A DNA stretch of 64,000 bases from Bdellovibrio sp. (GCA_025359945.1 JANYDD010000051.1:24167-88166); one strand, 5' to 3'; shown: positions 25,759 through 35,079, counted from the first letter of the stretch. A program made the numbers and translations. The notes: generated from the letters alone by a model not told the origin.

Positions 25759-27213
25759 TTATTTATTGGCACCCGGTGCAAAGTTTCGCGGCCTAGATTG
25801 GCCGCCGCCACCGCCGTATTGGGCCCCAGGTGGAGGTGGGGGTGGAGGCAATGGATGGCTGGTCTGCTCGAACTCGGCATCTTTGAAACGCCCGTACTCG
25901 CCCTCCCACTTTAACTTAACTGTTCCCGTAGGACCATTCCGCTGTTTTCCAATAATAATTTCAGCGGCGCCTTGTTTTTCGGGATCGTCTTTTTCGTAAT
26001 AGTCTTCTCGAAAAAGCATCATGATAATGTCGGCATCTTGCTCGATGGATCCTGATTCCCGCAAATCTGATAGCATCGGGCGCTTTTCCGTTCGGCCCTC
26101 AACACCTCGATTAAGCTGTGCTAGAGCAATGACCGGAATGCTTAGTTCCTTGGCCAAGGCTTTTAAGCTTTTCGAAATTTCGCTGACGGCGCGCTCGCGG
26201 CTTTCAACTCTTTGTTTAAGATCCATCAGCTGCAAGTAATCAATCATCAAAATATCTAAACCATGTTTGGCCTTCAAGCGCCGAGCGCGGGCGCGGACCT
26301 CTAGCGGACTAATTCCCGAAGTGTCGTCGATAAATAAATTACAGTCGCTAATAAACCCAGCAGTTTGAATTAACTTGGGCCAAGCGTGATCACCGATGCG
26401 ACCCGAGCGAATGTCTTTCATATTGATTCGAGACTCCGAAGCCAAGAGCCTCATCATCACAGATTCTTTTGACATCTCGAGCGAGAAGAAGGCGACGGTT
26501 TTTTTCTCGCGCAAAGCCATATTACTAGCCAGGTTTAAACTAAAAGCAGTCTTTCCCATCGACGGCCTGGCCGCTACGATAATAAGCTCGCCGGCATGAA
26601 GGCCAGACGTCATTTTATCCAAATGTGTAAAACCTGTTCCAACGCCAGTGACGTCGGACTTCTGATTGTAAAGCTCTTCGATTTTAATCAAACTAGTTTT
26701 TACGATTTCCATCGAATTTACCAAACCATTGGTTTGGCTTTTCTCGCCGATCTTGTAAAAAGATTCTTCCGAATGATCGATGAACTGATCAACGTTTTCA
26801 AAATCCTCTCTGTAGGCTTTTTCAATAATGTCCGAACTAGTGTGGATCATTTTTCGGAGTAAGGATTTTTCACGGACAATATTCGCGTACGAGACCACGT
26901 GGGCCGAGGATATGGTCTTGTTGACCAGTTCTAACAAAGTTCCTGTACCGCCGATGATCTCGAGTTCATTTTTTGACTGCAGCAGATTTGAGATCGTAAT
27001 TAAATCCACCGGCATGCTCTTGGACTGAAGCTCCAGGATTGTTAAAAAAATTTTTTGATGCGCGGGTTTGTAAAAGTCATTGGCTACGATCAAATCGCTG
27101 ATCTGGTCCCAGGCTTCGGGGTCTAAAAACAAACTGCCCAATATAGCTTGCTCCGCTTCAATGTTCTGTGGAGGCAGTTTGGTCTCTAAAAAGTTCATAG
27201 TAGGAGTGGCCAT
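25759..27213 (-). CDS. dnaB: Replicative DNA helicase
   Basis: 484 residues. The N-terminal DnaB domain starts at PPQNIEAEQAILGSLF. The RecA-like domain has Walker A ARPSMGKTAFSLN (about 213), Walker B ILMIDYLQLM, and the later ISKSLKALAKELSIPVIALAQLNR. It unwinds DNA at the replication fork. The C-terminus is unusual: a run of eight prolines followed by a Gly-rich stretch. The window shows no dnaC-type loader. Confidence 0.97.
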   Translation of the reverse strand: MATPTMNFLETKLPPQNIEAEQAILGSLFLDPEAWDQISDLIVANDFYKPAHQKIFLTILELQSKSMPVDLITISNLLQSKNELEIIGGTGTLLELVNKTISSAHVVSYANIVREKSLLRKMIHTSSDIIEKAYREDFENVDQFIDHSEESFYKIGEKSQTNGLVNSMEIVKTSLIKIEELYNQKSDVTGVGTGFTHLDKMTSGLHAGELIIVAARPSMGKTAFSLNLASNMALREKKTVAFFSLEMSKESVMMRLLASESRINMKDIRSGRIGDHAWPKLIQTAGFISDCNLFIDDTSGISPLEVRARARRLKAKHGLDILMIDYLQLMDLKQRVESRERAVSEISKSLKALAKELSIPVIALAQLNRGVEGRTEKRPMLSDLRESGSIEQDADIIMMLFREDYYEKDDPEKQGAAEIIIGKQRNGPTGTVKLKWEGEYGRFKDAEFEQTSHPLPPPPPPPGAQYGGGGGQSRPRNFAPGANK

Positions 27214-27325
27214 ATTAAAAAAATCTCCGAATTTCTGACGAGCAGAAAAAAACCAACTTTCTGCTTTGCAGAAAAAAACTAAAGTGCCTAGGCATCAGTT
27301 TATTTTGGTTACGAAAAGAAAAACA

Positions 27326-27366
27326 AGGCGGGTAAGTTCAAAGATGAAAAACAAGATGACCCGCCT
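27326..27366 (-). terminator. Candidate terminator after the queE-fis unit
   Basis: 8-bp stem AGGCGGGT (27326-27333) with ACCCGCCT (27359-27366), 25-nt loop. On the minus strand it is followed by TTGTTTTTCTTTT. It lies about 100 bp after the stop of the Fis-like gene. Confidence 0.6.
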
Positions 27367-27462
27367 CTTCCATCTGTAAGTATTGGAAAGAAAAAAATAA
27401 GAAGCAAGAAATAAAATTTAAGGAATAAAAATTTTCGACAGAGCTTCTCTGAAGTCTTATTT

Positions 27463-27765
27463 TTAAGCGTTCGATTTCTTAATGTTAATTTTGTAATTAT
27501 CGATTTTCTTTTTCAGAGTGTTGCGGTTGATCCCCAACATCTGGGCGGTCTTAACTTGATTACCCCGATGCGCCGTCAAAGCGATCTCTAAAAGAGGCCG
27601 CTCAACTTGAGCCAAGACAATATTGTATAGCCCGTTCAATTCAACCTGGGCTTCTTTCTGTTGTTCGAACAGAACTTCCAGTTTGCTTTTAACTAATTTT
27701 TCAAGGCTGACAGAGTTAAGGTTGGCGACGAAAAGATGGTCAGGGCTGGGGACATTTGAACTCAT
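27463..27765 (-). CDS. Fis-family DNA-binding protein
   Basis: 100 residues. The C-terminal 45 residues form the Fis-type helix-turn-helix: VERPLLEIALTAHRGNQVKTAQMLGINRNTLKKKI, as found in Fis and at the ends of NtrC-like activators. The N-terminal part is helical and could mediate dimerisation. It is a nucleoid protein or local regulator. It starts 6 bp after the queE stop, so they are probably cotranscribed. Confidence 0.85.
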   Translation of the reverse strand: MSSNVPSPDHLFVANLNSVSLEKLVKSKLEVLFEQQKEAQVELNGLYNIVLAQVERPLLEIALTAHRGNQVKTAQMLGINRNTLKKKIDNYKINIKKSNA

Positions 27766-27771
27766 GTTTTT

Positions 27772-28410
27772 TTAAACTCCACGTTGATCAGAAGACCAAA
27801 TATATTTATGTAGCTGCAATTGCAAGCGCGCAGGTGAATTAACCGATAAAATTTTTTCCGCCAACCATTTCGGCGAGATGATTTCGAATGATGGACTGTA
27901 TAAAACGAGAAAGTTTTTAAACAAATCATGTTGACGACAAAATGTTTCTGACCAGTTAAAATCTTTTTCAGAGCCAAGCACAAACTTAAATTCTGTCGAC
28001 GATGAAGCCCATTTTAAATTCTCAAGATTGAAAGTATCCGCGGCGCCACTGTCAGGGGTTTTTACATCCAAAATCAATTTGGCCCTTGAATCGACTTGGT
28101 CACAAAGTAGGGATCCGCTAGTTTCAATTGAAACTAAAAAATTCATGTCACAAAGATTTTTAATCAACGGAAAAATTTCTTTTTGCAAAAGGGGCTCACC
28201 ACCCGTCAAACAGACATAACGTGTTCCGTAGGATTTAATTTTACTGATGATTTCTTCAAGGCACATTTTCTGGCCCTCGTAGTAAGAATATTTGGTGTCA
28301 CAGTAGGTGCATCGCAAATGACAGGCCGTAGTTCTGACGAAAACCGTGGGGTAACCGACCCACGAAGATTCTCCTTGAATTGAAAAAAAAATTTCATTTA
28401 TTTTTAGCAC
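27772..28410 (-). CDS. queE: 7-carboxy-7-deazaguanine synthase (radical SAM)
   Basis: 212 residues. It has the radical-SAM cysteines C30, C34 and C37 in CHLRCTYCDTK, the N-terminal INEIFFSIQGESSWVG typical of QueE, and the SAM-binding LTGGEPLL. It converts carboxytetrahydropterin to CDG on the path to queuosine. Other queuosine genes are not in the window. It is divergent from ftsK. Confidence 0.93.
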   Translation of the reverse strand: MLKINEIFFSIQGESSWVGYPTVFVRTTACHLRCTYCDTKYSYYEGQKMCLEEIISKIKSYGTRYVCLTGGEPLLQKEIFPLIKNLCDMNFLVSIETSGSLLCDQVDSRAKLILDVKTPDSGAADTFNLENLKWASSSTEFKFVLGSEKDFNWSETFCRQHDLFKNFLVLYSPSFEIISPKWLAEKILSVNSPARLQLQLHKYIWSSDQRGV

Positions 28411-28515
28411 TTCGTCTAGGTCCTTAGGTGTTCGGTTTGGCAGATACCATGGATCAAAGTCAAGGCTTGGGCCCTGGCTGGTGCATCCCCAATAATAATC
28501 GCATAGACTGACAGA

Positions 28516-30828
28516 ATGAACCGACTACTTGTTCGATTTCAACACGATCTCCGGGGCATTTTCTTTTTATTTTCAGCGCTCTTCGTGGGCCTATCGTTGG
28601 CAAGCTTTAGGCCGCAGGACCCGTCCTTTAATTCGATCGGAAAAACCTCCCAAGTATTGAATTATTGCGGCTTTGCGGGCAGTTTTTTGGCCGATGGGTT
28701 GCTGCAGATTTTTGGCATAATGAGTTGGCTGTTTGTCCTGTGTTTTGTTTTTTGGGGCTTGGAGAGTCTTCTCAACAAGAATAAATCAACAACCCCAAGG
28801 CTAAGATGGCTTTGGTTTTTTTTGATGGCTTTAACCCTTTGTGCTCTGTCTGCAGTTTATTTTCCGCAGACCCGCATATTTCAGAATCAAATTTCAGCCG
28901 GCGGCATTTTAGGGCTGGCCACTTCGCAAACTTTGGTGAAATGGTTTAACCCCATTGGTCTGCAAGTTGTTCTGTGGACAGCGTTTTTAATTCTTGTGGT
29001 TTTTCTCTCGGAGCGGTCGATTGTCGAAATGCTTTCTCGTCCCAAAGGCGCTTTAATTTGGCTTTTCAGCAAGCCATTTAAAATCAAATTGAATTTAAAA
29101 TGGCCGGATCGAAAAACAAAGATCGTCACGGCCTCACCCGCTGAAAAATCGGCTCCCAATTTTCAAATGATCTCCGGGGCCTCGCAAAACTTGTCGGATG
29201 GTGGCGGAGCCCTTTCGGGCTTCAAACTTGAAATGCCTTTTTTAAAAACGAAAAAGGAAAATCTCGCAAAACCCTCAAGTAAAATTCGCGCCAACAGGCA
29301 CGTCGAACACTGGGAGCTTCCCAAGTTGTCATTAGTTTCAGAACCTCCGCAAGTTCGAGTTAAAATCGAAGAAAAAGAAATCAAAAGAAAAGCCGAACTT
29401 TTAAAAGAAAAATTGGCACATTTCTCGGTCACTGGTGAAGTGGTTGCTGCCCGTCCTGGGCCCGCAGTCACGCTTTTTGAATTTAAGCCCGACGTCGACG
29501 TTAAACTAAGTAGAATCACCGAACTTGAAGATGACTTGTCGCTGGCACTATCCAGTGAATCTTTGCGGATTATTGCGCCTATTCCAGGCCGCGACGTCGT
29601 TGGGATCGAAACCTCAAATTCGCAGCGAGAGACAGTCTTTTTAAAAGAAAGCTTAGCCGATGATCAGTTCTGGCGAGATGATTTTAAATTGCCTATTTCG
29701 CTGGGAAAACAAGTTGATGGTGAACAGCAAATCGTCGACCTTAGAAAGCTTCCCCACTTAATGGTGGCTGGTACGACGGGCTCGGGGAAGTCGGTTTTTG
29801 TGGTTTCCACGATCACTAGTTTTTTATTTAAACATTCCCCTAAAACGCTTCGGTTGCTTTTGATTGATCCCAAGCAAGTGGACCTTGCGGCCTTTGAGAA
29901 AATCCCGCATTTGGTGATGCCTTTGGTCACTGATTCAAAGCAAGCGGTGTTAGCGCTGAAATGGGCCGTTCGAGAAATGGAAAAAAGATACCGTTCTATG
30001 AGCCGCTTTGGCGCCAGGGGCTTAGAAGCTTTTAACGAGAATATTGAAAAGATGACCGGCGATCAAAAAAAAGAACACGATAAAATTAACTTGGACCTTG
30101 AGGAAAAACACCAAAAAGCAGACCAGTACTACACCGAGAAATTACCCTACCTGGTGATTGTGATCGAAGAATTCGGCGATCTGATGAGCGTCGACAAAAA
30201 TAATGTCGAGCATTCGGTGGTGCGTTTAGCTCAGAAAGCCCGTGCTTGTGGAATTCATTTAATATTAGCTATGCAAAGTCCACGAAAAGAAATCATCACC
30301 GGTTTGATCAAAACAAATATTCCGGGTCGAATCAGCTTTAAAGTTTCATCGTCCATGGATTCTCGAATTATTCTGGATGAGAAAGGCGCCGAACGACTTT
30401 TGGCTCAAGGGGATTTGCTGTACAGAAATCCGGGGGGATCAAACCTTATTCGTCACCACGCGCCGTTCTTAAAAGACGAAGACGTTACTCAAGTAGCTAG
30501 GTTTTGGTCTGACCAGGGTGCCCCCGAATTTAATGAAAGTGCCCTTCGCATTTTTGACCTAAGCGCCGGGGATGACTTAAGCTTAGATGACGGGCCACAA
30601 GAGCCCGGCGACTCCGAGGAATCGGACGAAAAATACGACGAAATCGTAGCGTGGGCTTCGACACAAAAAGAAATCAGCGCGTCCCTGGTACAAAGGCGCT
30701 TTCAATTGGGCTATCCAAGGGCCGCAAGAATGATTGAAACGTTTGAAAAACGCGGGATCGTCGGGCCTTCGAATGGCAGCAAACCGCGTCAGGTTTTGAT
30801 TAGTCAGTTTGGATCCCTGCACGAGTAA
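28516..30828 (+). CDS. ftsK: FtsK/SpoIIIE DNA translocase
   Basis: 770 residues with four N-terminal membrane helices, a linker, and the ATPase motor: alpha/beta domain with PGPAVTLFEFKP, Walker A AGTTGSGKSVFV (about 420) and Walker B VIVIEEFGDLMS (Glu where Asp is common). The C-terminal gamma winged helix (SASLVQRRFQLGYPRAARMIE) reads KOPS-like signals. It pumps DNA at the septum. The linker is much shorter than in E. coli FtsK. Confidence 0.96.
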   Translation: MNRLLVRFQHDLRGIFFLFSALFVGLSLASFRPQDPSFNSIGKTSQVLNYCGFAGSFLADGLLQIFGIMSWLFVLCFVFWGLESLLNKNKSTTPRLRWLWFFLMALTLCALSAVYFPQTRIFQNQISAGGILGLATSQTLVKWFNPIGLQVVLWTAFLILVVFLSERSIVEMLSRPKGALIWLFSKPFKIKLNLKWPDRKTKIVTASPAEKSAPNFQMISGASQNLSDGGGALSGFKLEMPFLKTKKENLAKPSSKIRANRHVEHWELPKLSLVSEPPQVRVKIEEKEIKRKAELLKEKLAHFSVTGEVVAARPGPAVTLFEFKPDVDVKLSRITELEDDLSLALSSESLRIIAPIPGRDVVGIETSNSQRETVFLKESLADDQFWRDDFKLPISLGKQVDGEQQIVDLRKLPHLMVAGTTGSGKSVFVVSTITSFLFKHSPKTLRLLLIDPKQVDLAAFEKIPHLVMPLVTDSKQAVLALKWAVREMEKRYRSMSRFGARGLEAFNENIEKMTGDQKKEHDKINLDLEEKHQKADQYYTEKLPYLVIVIEEFGDLMSVDKNNVEHSVVRLAQKARACGIHLILAMQSPRKEIITGLIKTNIPGRISFKVSSSMDSRIILDEKGAERLLAQGDLLYRNPGGSNLIRHHAPFLKDEDVTQVARFWSDQGAPEFNESALRIFDLSAGDDLSLDDGPQEPGDSEESDEKYDEIVAWASTQKEISASLVQRRFQLGYPRAARMIETFEKRGIVGPSNGSKPRQVLISQFGSLHE

Positions 30829-30877
30829 AAATTTGAGCTATATTTTTTGGATTCAATCTGGTGAGAATCAAGTCTTG

Positions 30878-31714
30878 ATGTTTGTTTTAAAAAATTTAAT
30901 TGATTTCAGAGTTTTGTTTTTTGGTTTGGTCCTTCTGACTAACGCCGTCAGTTTTTCTGATGAAATCGCCACGATTAAAAAAGCTCAATCCCTGTTTCTT
31001 GAGAAAAAACGACTTTTAGCCATAGAGATATTGCTGTCCGCGGGCAAGGATTCCAAGCCGTCTAAAAAAATAATTTCAACCATCAACGAAATTTCCGAGG
31101 CCTTTTTGTCAGAAGAAGCTTTGCAGCTTTTCGAAAGTTCTTTATCCCTACAAGCCACAGAACCCCTGCAGAGCCAGGCCAAAATCATCGAGGCCTTGAA
31201 AATCGAACCCGATAATTTTTTGTTGCTGAACGAGAAATTTAAATATCAAATCTTGGCCCAAGAGTGCGCCAAAGCCTGGGCGGAAATTGCAGAAGTACTA
31301 AAAAAGAATCCGCATTTTTTGCGCTCGCAGATTTCGGATCGATTGGTTCAGATTTGCTTGAAAAAACCACTTTCTGAAAAAGCGCTAGCCGATAAAAAAG
31401 ACACCTTTTTTTATTGGTCGCACCTGGAAGGGATTTCTTTGGTTGCCCAAAAATCTATGGCAAAGGCCAAGGATAAATTATATTTTTCTGCGAAATTAGA
31501 GCCCTTTTTCCCAGAAAATTATTACTGGCTTTGGATGATTGAAAAGTCCCAACACAATCCCGAGGATAAATCACGTCAATGGGCTGAGAAGTACATAGCG
31601 TCTTGCAAAGGTTTAACCTCGCAGTTGAAAAGAAGCTTTGGATTTGACCCCTTCTTGTGTAAGAAAACGGCCGAGCTTGAAAGTGATCTTGGGAAAACCA
31701 GTAAAACCCAGTAA
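30878..31714 (+). CDS. Exported TPR-like protein
   Basis: From ATG 30878 the product is 278 residues with a signal sequence (FRVLFFGLVLLTNAVSFS). An in-frame ATG at 30809 would overlap ftsK and hide the signal. The rest is helical and repeat-like (AQSLFLEKKRLLAIEILLSAG, AKDKLYFSAKLEPFFPENYYWLW). No family name is supported. It may be a periplasmic scaffold. Confidence 0.7.
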   Translation: MFVLKNLIDFRVLFFGLVLLTNAVSFSDEIATIKKAQSLFLEKKRLLAIEILLSAGKDSKPSKKIISTINEISEAFLSEEALQLFESSLSLQATEPLQSQAKIIEALKIEPDNFLLLNEKFKYQILAQECAKAWAEIAEVLKKNPHFLRSQISDRLVQICLKKPLSEKALADKKDTFFYWSHLEGISLVAQKSMAKAKDKLYFSAKLEPFFPENYYWLWMIEKSQHNPEDKSRQWAEKYIASCKGLTSQLKRSFGFDPFLCKKTAELESDLGKTSKTQ

Positions 31715-31735
31715 AACATAGGAGGGGGGTGTGCC

Positions 31736-31957
31736 ATTCTCATTCATTTTAGAAATTTAGTTTTATGGAGTTTCGCGCTTTTATTTATTTGCGCTTGTGG
31801 GGTGAAGAGTCGCCCGCTTCCACCCCTAGAGCCTTCGCCATTGGGGCGTGGCCAACCCGCTATTTCTAACTCGCCAGATGGATTCGCGGAAAAAAAACGC
31901 AAATTAGAAGACAATTTCGAGGAGCCCGAAGATTTCGATGAAAATGAAAAAGAGTAA
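31736..31957 (+). CDS. LptM-like small lipoprotein, probable ATT start
   Basis: A 73-residue frame ending TAA 31955-31957 encodes a basic N-region, a hydrophobic core and lipobox-like ICAC. Cys21 is followed by GVKSRPLPPLEP, matching the CG-x-K-x-x-P-x-x-P start of LptM/YifL lipoproteins. In E. coli LptM promotes oxidative maturation of the LptD-LptE complex, and its gene also precedes dapF. No ATG, GTG or TTG is in frame, but ATT 31736 follows GGAGGGGGG (31721-31729) at good spacing, as in infC. It overlaps the dapF start. Confidence 0.65.
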   Translation: MLIHFRNLVLWSFALLFICACGVKSRPLPPLEPSPLGRGQPAISNSPDGFAEKKRKLEDNFEEPEDFDENEKE

Positions 31958-32687
31958 ATCGTGGTATTCTGTTTTTGACGGAACTGGGAATACCTTTGCG
32001 ATAACATGGTCCCCTGCCACGCGCAAAAATAGAAAGACTCTGGAAAAAATTTGCCAGCGACCGCCAACAGACCTGGGATTGAAACGCATCGACGGTTTCT
32101 TATTTTTGCGAAAAACAAAAGATGGATTTGCTTGGAAATTTTATAACCAAGACGGGTCTGTGGCAGAAATGTGCGGAAATGCGGCTCGATGTGCTTCGGA
32201 ATTTATTTTTATGCAGCACCATCTAAAAAAATTTATTCTTCAAGCCGGTCAGATCGAAGTTTTTTGCCAACGAATCAAAAAACAGCAGTGGACCTGCAAA
32301 TGGAAAATTTTTTACCAGCCTGCAGAAATCAAAGGTCACTTTTTTGTCAACACTGGGGTGCCACACTTAGTTCTCAACGAACCTCCAAGCGAAGCAAAAG
32401 CTAAGCGTTTAAGAAAATTGAAATATCCCGGTCCCACAGGTTCAAACGTTACTTTTGTTCAAGGGTTAAAAACCAGAACCTTCGAGCGTGGAGTCGAAGA
32501 TTTCACCTTAAGTTGCGGGACCGGAGCACTAGCAGCAGCCCTTTTTAATCATCAAATAAAACGCCAAGCCTTTCCTATGGATATCCTTACCCCCGGGGGT
32601 AAGCTTCGGGTGGATTTCCAGTTTAAAAAATCGCTGGTCGTTTTACGTGGCGCTGTAAAGAAAATTTTAGATAGGAGAACTAGGTGA
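31938..32687 (+). CDS. dapF: Diaminopimelate epimerase
   Basis: 249 residues. The two catalytic cysteines are in AEMCGNAARC and LSCGTGALAA; the N-terminus has DGTGNTFAI where GNDF is usual. It turns LL- into meso-diaminopimelate for peptidoglycan and lysine. It begins inside the end of the small lipoprotein gene and overlaps dapA by 4 nt. With dapA and dapB it forms a compact pathway cluster. Confidence 0.93.
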   Translation: MKMKKSKSWYSVFDGTGNTFAITWSPATRKNRKTLEKICQRPPTDLGLKRIDGFLFLRKTKDGFAWKFYNQDGSVAEMCGNAARCASEFIFMQHHLKKFILQAGQIEVFCQRIKKQQWTCKWKIFYQPAEIKGHFFVNTGVPHLVLNEPPSEAKAKRLRKLKYPGPTGSNVTFVQGLKTRTFERGVEDFTLSCGTGALAAALFNHQIKRQAFPMDILTPGGKLRVDFQFKKSLVVLRGAVKKILDRRTR

Positions 32688-33511
32688 AAAAAATCCTAAC
32701 GGCTTTGGTGACACCGTTTTTCGAAAATAAAATTGATTACCTGTCTTTGGAAAAATTAGTCGTTGACCAACTAAAAAACGGCATCCACGGATTTGTGGTG
32801 GCCGGAACAACTGGCGAGGGCTCTGGCCTTTCTGCAATTGAGCGAATCGAACTTTTGAATTGGGTCCGAAAAAATGTCCCCAGCAAAACTGAAATTTTGG
32901 TTGGAACTGGAACTAGTTCTTATTTGCAAACTCTTGAAGATTCCTTACAGGCCCAAGACGCTGGCGCTCTGGCTCTGTTGATCGTTGTTCCCCCTTATGT
33001 CAAGCCGCCTCAGCGGGGGCTGGTGCAATATTATCAGAAACTTGCAGCATCGCTAAGAGTGCCTATTTACCTATATAACGTCCCCGGAAGAACGATCACT
33101 GGTCTTCAGGCCGATAGTATTATTACATTAAGCAAAACACCTGGAATCGCCGGAATCAAAGAAGCTTCTGGAGATATTTCTTTTTTTAGAAAATTTAAAG
33201 ATCAGATTCAAAATCCTGATTTTAAATTTTATTCAGGCGACGATGCTACCTACGAGGAATTTTTAGAAGCTGGCGGCCACGGCATCATCAGCGTGGCATC
33301 GCATATTCTACCCGCCCAATTCGTGCAGGGAAAAATAAAAAACCACGTGCAGTTGATCAATGGACTTTTCGTCGAAGCCAATCCTATACCAGTGAAAATG
33401 GCACTTTTTTTAAAAGGAATAATTCGAAGCCCCGAGTTAAGATTACCACTGGCAGCGATGGACCCGAATCTTTTGCCGGGCTTAAAAAAACTTTTAGAGA
33501 TCAAAATATGA
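32684..33511 (+). CDS. dapA: 4-hydroxy-tetrahydrodipicolinate synthase
   Basis: 275 residues with the Schiff-base lysine in AGIKEASGD, the catalytic tyrosine in YLYNVPGRT, and the threonine pair in AGTTGEGSGLS. It joins pyruvate and aspartate semialdehyde at the first committed lysine/DAP step. It overlaps dapF and dapB by 4 nt each. Slightly shorter than the usual ~290. Confidence 0.96.
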   Translation: MKKILTALVTPFFENKIDYLSLEKLVVDQLKNGIHGFVVAGTTGEGSGLSAIERIELLNWVRKNVPSKTEILVGTGTSSYLQTLEDSLQAQDAGALALLIVVPPYVKPPQRGLVQYYQKLAASLRVPIYLYNVPGRTITGLQADSIITLSKTPGIAGIKEASGDISFFRKFKDQIQNPDFKFYSGDDATYEEFLEAGGHGIISVASHILPAQFVQGKIKNHVQLINGLFVEANPIPVKMALFLKGIIRSPELRLPLAAMDPNLLPGLKKLLEIKI

Positions 33512-34215
33512 AACGAAAAAGAATTGCTTTGATCGGAGCCTCGGGAAGAATGGGCCAAGCCATCGCAAGCGCTCTTCAAAAAGACAAAAGCGTTTCTTTA
33601 GATCTTGGTTTCTCAAAATCGCGGCCTAGCGAAAAAGTTGTAAAGCAGTTTTTTGTCTATAAAACGAAATTTGATTTAAAAGATTTTAATCAAATTGACC
33701 TAATTATTGATTTCTCGTCGTCGAGTTGCAGCCTAAAAGCCTTAAAGCTAGCAACTCATGCTAGAATTCCTTTTATCAGTGGAACGACAGGTTTTTCGAA
33801 AAAACAGTTTGCCTACTTTGAAAGGGCATCCAAGAAAATACCTATTTTTTATTCTAGTAATTTCAGCTTTGGAATTTTAGTTTTACGGAAAATTTTAAGT
33901 GACCCACAACTGAAGAAGTTTTTTCAGCGGGTTGAAATTGAGGAAACCCACCATCGTTTAAAGAAAGACCGCCCCAGCGGTACTGCAAAAACGCTGCAAA
34001 AAGATCTTTCGCTGGATTTTGGACCAGTCCGCATTCATTCAATTCGAAAAGGTGTTGAACCAGGGCATCACCGCGTTTTATTCAAAAATAATTTCGAACA
34101 AATAGAACTTTCGCACAAAGCCTTTAGTCGAGAAGTTTTCTCAAACTCAATCAGTTTGATTTTAAATTTCATGGCTGGAAAGAGAATCGGTTTCTTTGAT
34201 ATGATGTCTTTATGA
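33508..34215 (+). CDS. dapB: 4-hydroxy-tetrahydrodipicolinate reductase
   Basis: 235 residues. It has the nucleotide-binding IGASGRMGQAI, FISGTTGFS, and the catalytic EETHHRLKKDRPSGTA with histidines and lysine. It reduces the DapA product with NAD(P)H. It is shorter than E. coli DapB (273) but keeps all key blocks. Stop and next start overlap by 4 nt. Confidence 0.95.
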   Translation: MKRKRIALIGASGRMGQAIASALQKDKSVSLDLGFSKSRPSEKVVKQFFVYKTKFDLKDFNQIDLIIDFSSSSCSLKALKLATHARIPFISGTTGFSKKQFAYFERASKKIPIFYSSNFSFGILVLRKILSDPQLKKFFQRVEIEETHHRLKKDRPSGTAKTLQKDLSLDFGPVRIHSIRKGVEPGHHRVLFKNNFEQIELSHKAFSREVFSNSISLILNFMAGKRIGFFDMMSL

Positions 34216-34691
34216 ATGCATGTTTGATCGGAATTTTTACTGAATCTATTTTAGCAGAAGACGAAATCAAGAAAATCATTGCCGGTGTCCAAGGATTTTC
34301 AGACGTTGTTTCGGTCTCTAGCATTTACAAGAAAAAAGACCTTCGTCTGCAGCAGTTCTGGTCGGTGATCAAAGTTGAATCGGCTTTAAGTCTAAATGTC
34401 GTCGCCGAAAATCTTTCAGGGCTTAACCAAACCGAAAGTCATTTAGTTCTTTTAGCTTTCAACAATGAAGTTCAGATGGATCCTTCTTTGACACTTCCGC
34501 ATCCACTATTGTCAGAGGAATTTATCGTCGGTCTTTGTAGCAGCGAGGTCTGGGGCCAGTATCAACATCCCATATTAAACAAAACTCTTTTCGAGATTTA
34601 TCAGACCATAGACAGACATCAGGGGGTCGAATTTCATGTTCAAAGCAATAAACTTTTTGAAACTTCTCGGCGTCGCAGTTCTACTAACTGA
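34212..34691 (+). CDS. HPPK (FolK)-like protein lacking the catalytic aspartates
   Basis: 159 residues. The order of features follows 6-hydroxymethyl-dihydropterin pyrophosphokinase: an N-terminal strand, SSIYKKKDL, FWSVIKVE, then LLAFNNEVQMDPSLTLPHPLLSEEF, like the FolK LTLPH region. Where FolK has DxD for two Mg ions, this protein has H77 and V79 (SHLVLL). It is unlikely to be an active kinase. It follows dapB with a 4-nt overlap, so a regulatory or structural role in this operon is possible. Confidence 0.6.
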   Translation: MNACLIGIFTESILAEDEIKKIIAGVQGFSDVVSVSSIYKKKDLRLQQFWSVIKVESALSLNVVAENLSGLNQTESHLVLLAFNNEVQMDPSLTLPHPLLSEEFIVGLCSSEVWGQYQHPILNKTLFEIYQTIDRHQGVEFHVQSNKLFETSRRRSSTN

Positions 34692-35079
34692 CTTGGGATG
34701 TGCTTCAGGTGTGACCGTGAAGGATCTGAATCGATCTTTGATCGAAATCAAAAGTGCTATTGTAAAGGTGATCGGAGACCCCGAAAAAACCTCGCCTAAC
34801 AATCGTGAGTTTACCTCTAGGTACTACCCACCCGCTCCTGATTTTAAATTTGATCCGATGAAAAGCAAAATGCGGCTGAAAGCAAAAATAACTTTGTTAG
34901 GTGACCGACGCCCTTATGATTTGCAGGTCGAGGTTTTTCGCGAAGTTAAAACTTCCGAAGGGTACAGCGACCCGGAACTAGACCTTAAATATTCGCGGGA
35001 TTTATCTTTGGATATTCGGGGAAAGCTTCACCAAAGCCGAGATGATCGCAACTTCATTGACGACTTTCGACCCTTCTAA
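34636..35079 (+). CDS. Small lipoprotein of unknown function
   Basis: 147 residues with a lipoprotein signal ending LTDLGC (Cys22). The mature part is hydrophilic, with a beta-like section (LRLKAKITLLGDRRPYDLQ is approximate) and an acidic end. It overlaps the HPPK-like gene by 56 nt and the next gene by up to 38 nt, an unusually dense arrangement. Coding quality supports all three frames. No family recognised. Confidence 0.65.
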   Translation: MFKAINFLKLLGVAVLLTDLGCASGVTVKDLNRSLIEIKSAIVKVIGDPEKTSPNNREFTSRYYPPAPDFKFDPMKSKMRLKAKITLLGDRRPYDLQVEVFREVKTSEGYSDPELDLKYSRDLSLDIRGKLHQSRDDRNFIDDFRPF

